This document shows, one piece after another, positions 41,410-42,096 of a stretch of 42,096 nucleotides of DNA. The DNA lies in NCBI RefSeq assembly GCF_020711255.1, contig NZ_JAJFAW010000036.1, positions 1 to 42,096 of the forward strand, written 5' to 3'. Position 1 is the first letter of the stretch. Each line of letters opens with the position of its first letter. A program made the position numbers and the translations under genes. Below the pieces are notes generated by a model. That model worked only from the letters and a program-made list of their open reading frames with translations. It had not been told where the DNA came from and did not search any database. Origin of the DNA: Hymenobacter plasmatis (lineage in GTDB: Bacteria > Bacteroidota > Bacteroidia > Cytophagales > Hymenobacteraceae).

Positions 41410-41524
41410 GCTAAATTCTGCGGGAGAATAGGAGGGGTAGCAGTGTGCTGCCCTGCCATTTGCGGGAGCTGTGGTGCCCATGCCAGAGAAGTTGAGCCAC
41501 GGAGCTGCCACCCGAGCCATTGCC

Positions 41525-41560
41525 CTAACATACATCAACTCCCGGCTTGATAATCGTCAT
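41525..41560. promoter_or_regulatory. Composite tandem Fnr-like operator, copy E
   Basis: The left box 41525-41538 is CTAAC-ATAC-ATCAA; the right box 41547-41560 is TTGAT-AATC-GTCAT; the spacer is 8 bp and the box starts are 22 bp apart. It lies 141 bp upstream of the last USP gene. A further perfect inverted repeat, CTTGATA (41546-41552) and TATCAAG (41563-41569), overlaps the right box. The 292-bp gap between the ATPase and USP genes contains nothing else I recognise. Confidence 0.55.
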
Positions 41561-41701
41561 GGTATCAAGCGCTTGTTTTAGCGAATTTAGGGTAGTGTTT
41601 ACTGGTTGCGTTGCTGCCTCTATCCTGGAAGCTCCGGCAGCATGCATTGCATTGGCCAGCGCCAGCTCTGGTTTCCAATGACGGCCTAGTTACCCCTTTC
41701 T

Positions 41702-42096
41702 ATGGAACCTGCTTTTGTCGTGCTGTCCGATTTGTCGTCTTCCTCCGAAGCGGCATTGATGTATACTGCCCAATGGGCCAAACACATAAATGGGCGCGTG
41801 GTGTTGCTGCACGTCTATCTGGACCCACTTCTGGAACCGGAAATTTCCATGGTGCCTGCCACGGTGCGGGTAGCCAGCCGCCAGGAGATAATGGCGAGCA
41901 TGGCAAAGCGCACCCAGCAGTTGGGGGTTCCCGCCCTAATCGAGCTTTCCGACGATTCGCTTGAAACCGCGGTCCAGACCATGATTTCGCGGTACCACCC
42001 GCTGCTGCTGGCGGCGGGCCGGGAAGCGCCGCACACGGCCCTGGACCGGCTGGTGGCCAACCTGGCCCTGCCCGCGCTGCGCCAGGCCCGCTACCC
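41702..42096 (+). CDS. Universal stress protein, N-terminal part (cut by window edge)
   Basis: An ATG at 41702 opens a frame that runs without a stop to the end of the window (131 full codons). The product starts MEPAFVVLSDLSSSSEAAL, the same pattern as the complete USPs here, continues with the RVVLLHVYLDP strand and has PLLLAAGREAPHTALDRLV near the end of the first Usp domain. The rest is outside the window. Operator copy E is 141 bp upstream. Confidence 0.85.
   Translation, partial: MEPAFVVLSDLSSSSEAALMYTAQWAKHINGRVVLLHVYLDPLLEPEISMVPATVRVASRQEIMASMAKRTQQLGVPALIELSDDSLETAVQTMISRYHPLLLAAGREAPHTALDRLVANLALPALRQARY

Overview
The window looks like chromosomal DNA of a pigmented, GC-rich member of the Bacteroidota, most likely Hymenobacter or a close relative in the Cytophagales. 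The grounds are indirect: Bacteroidetes-type universal stress proteins (USPs) and multi-BON proteins, the gene complement, genes mostly without strong Shine-Dalgarno sites, and a family of interspersed inverted repeats that I associate with such genomes. There are no rRNA or tRNA genes, no intact transposon and no CRISPR array.

Layout. (1) 1-852: the tail of a USP and a GerW/YtfJ-like protein. (2) 928-10504, all on the minus strand: USP, phosphoenolpyruvate synthase, six-BON protein, USP, MlaE-MlaF-MlaD lipid transporter and an AI-2E family permease. (3) 10812-13533, plus strand: DUF1003 membrane protein, fermentative D-lactate dehydrogenase and aerobic coproporphyrinogen III oxidase (hemF), closed by a perfect bidirectional terminator. 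(4) 13649-15137: a repeat cluster, then glutamyl-tRNA reductase (hemA) on the minus strand. (5) 15379-19692: oleate hydratase downstream of a second six-BON protein, with a cupin fusion protein and a tiny membrane protein diverging. (6) 19797-26877: a complete TetR-controlled tripartite ABC-2 exporter operon resembling E. coli cecR-ybhGFSR plus a TolC-like outer membrane protein. (7) 27196-34757: a more accessory stretch with a DUF3606-like protein, an N-terminally extended pyruvate kinase, a cupin lipoprotein, a tiny possible integrase remnant, a desaturase homologue that has lost its histidine boxes, and an HTH protein next to a histidine kinase. (8) 34938-42096, plus strand: small membrane ORF, third six-BON protein, two USPs, a Ca2+-type P-type ATPase and the start of a sixth USP.

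The main observation is regulatory. Five intergenic regions carry the same 36-bp composite palindrome: a left box close to ATGAC-N4-ATCAA, exactly 8 bp, then a right box close to TTGAT-N4-(A/G)TCAT. Each box resembles a Crp/Fnr-family operator and the box starts are always 22 bp apart, about two helical turns. The copies lie before the USP/ppsA/BON/Mla block and the divergent DUF1003/ldhA/hemF block, before hemA, between the second BON gene and the cupin gene, before the third BON/USP block, and before the last USP. I infer one Crp/Fnr-type regulon combining stress proteins, heme synthesis, fermentative lactate formation, PEP resynthesis and cation/lipid transport, similar in content to hypoxia or dormancy regulons of other bacteria. 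The regulator is not encoded here.
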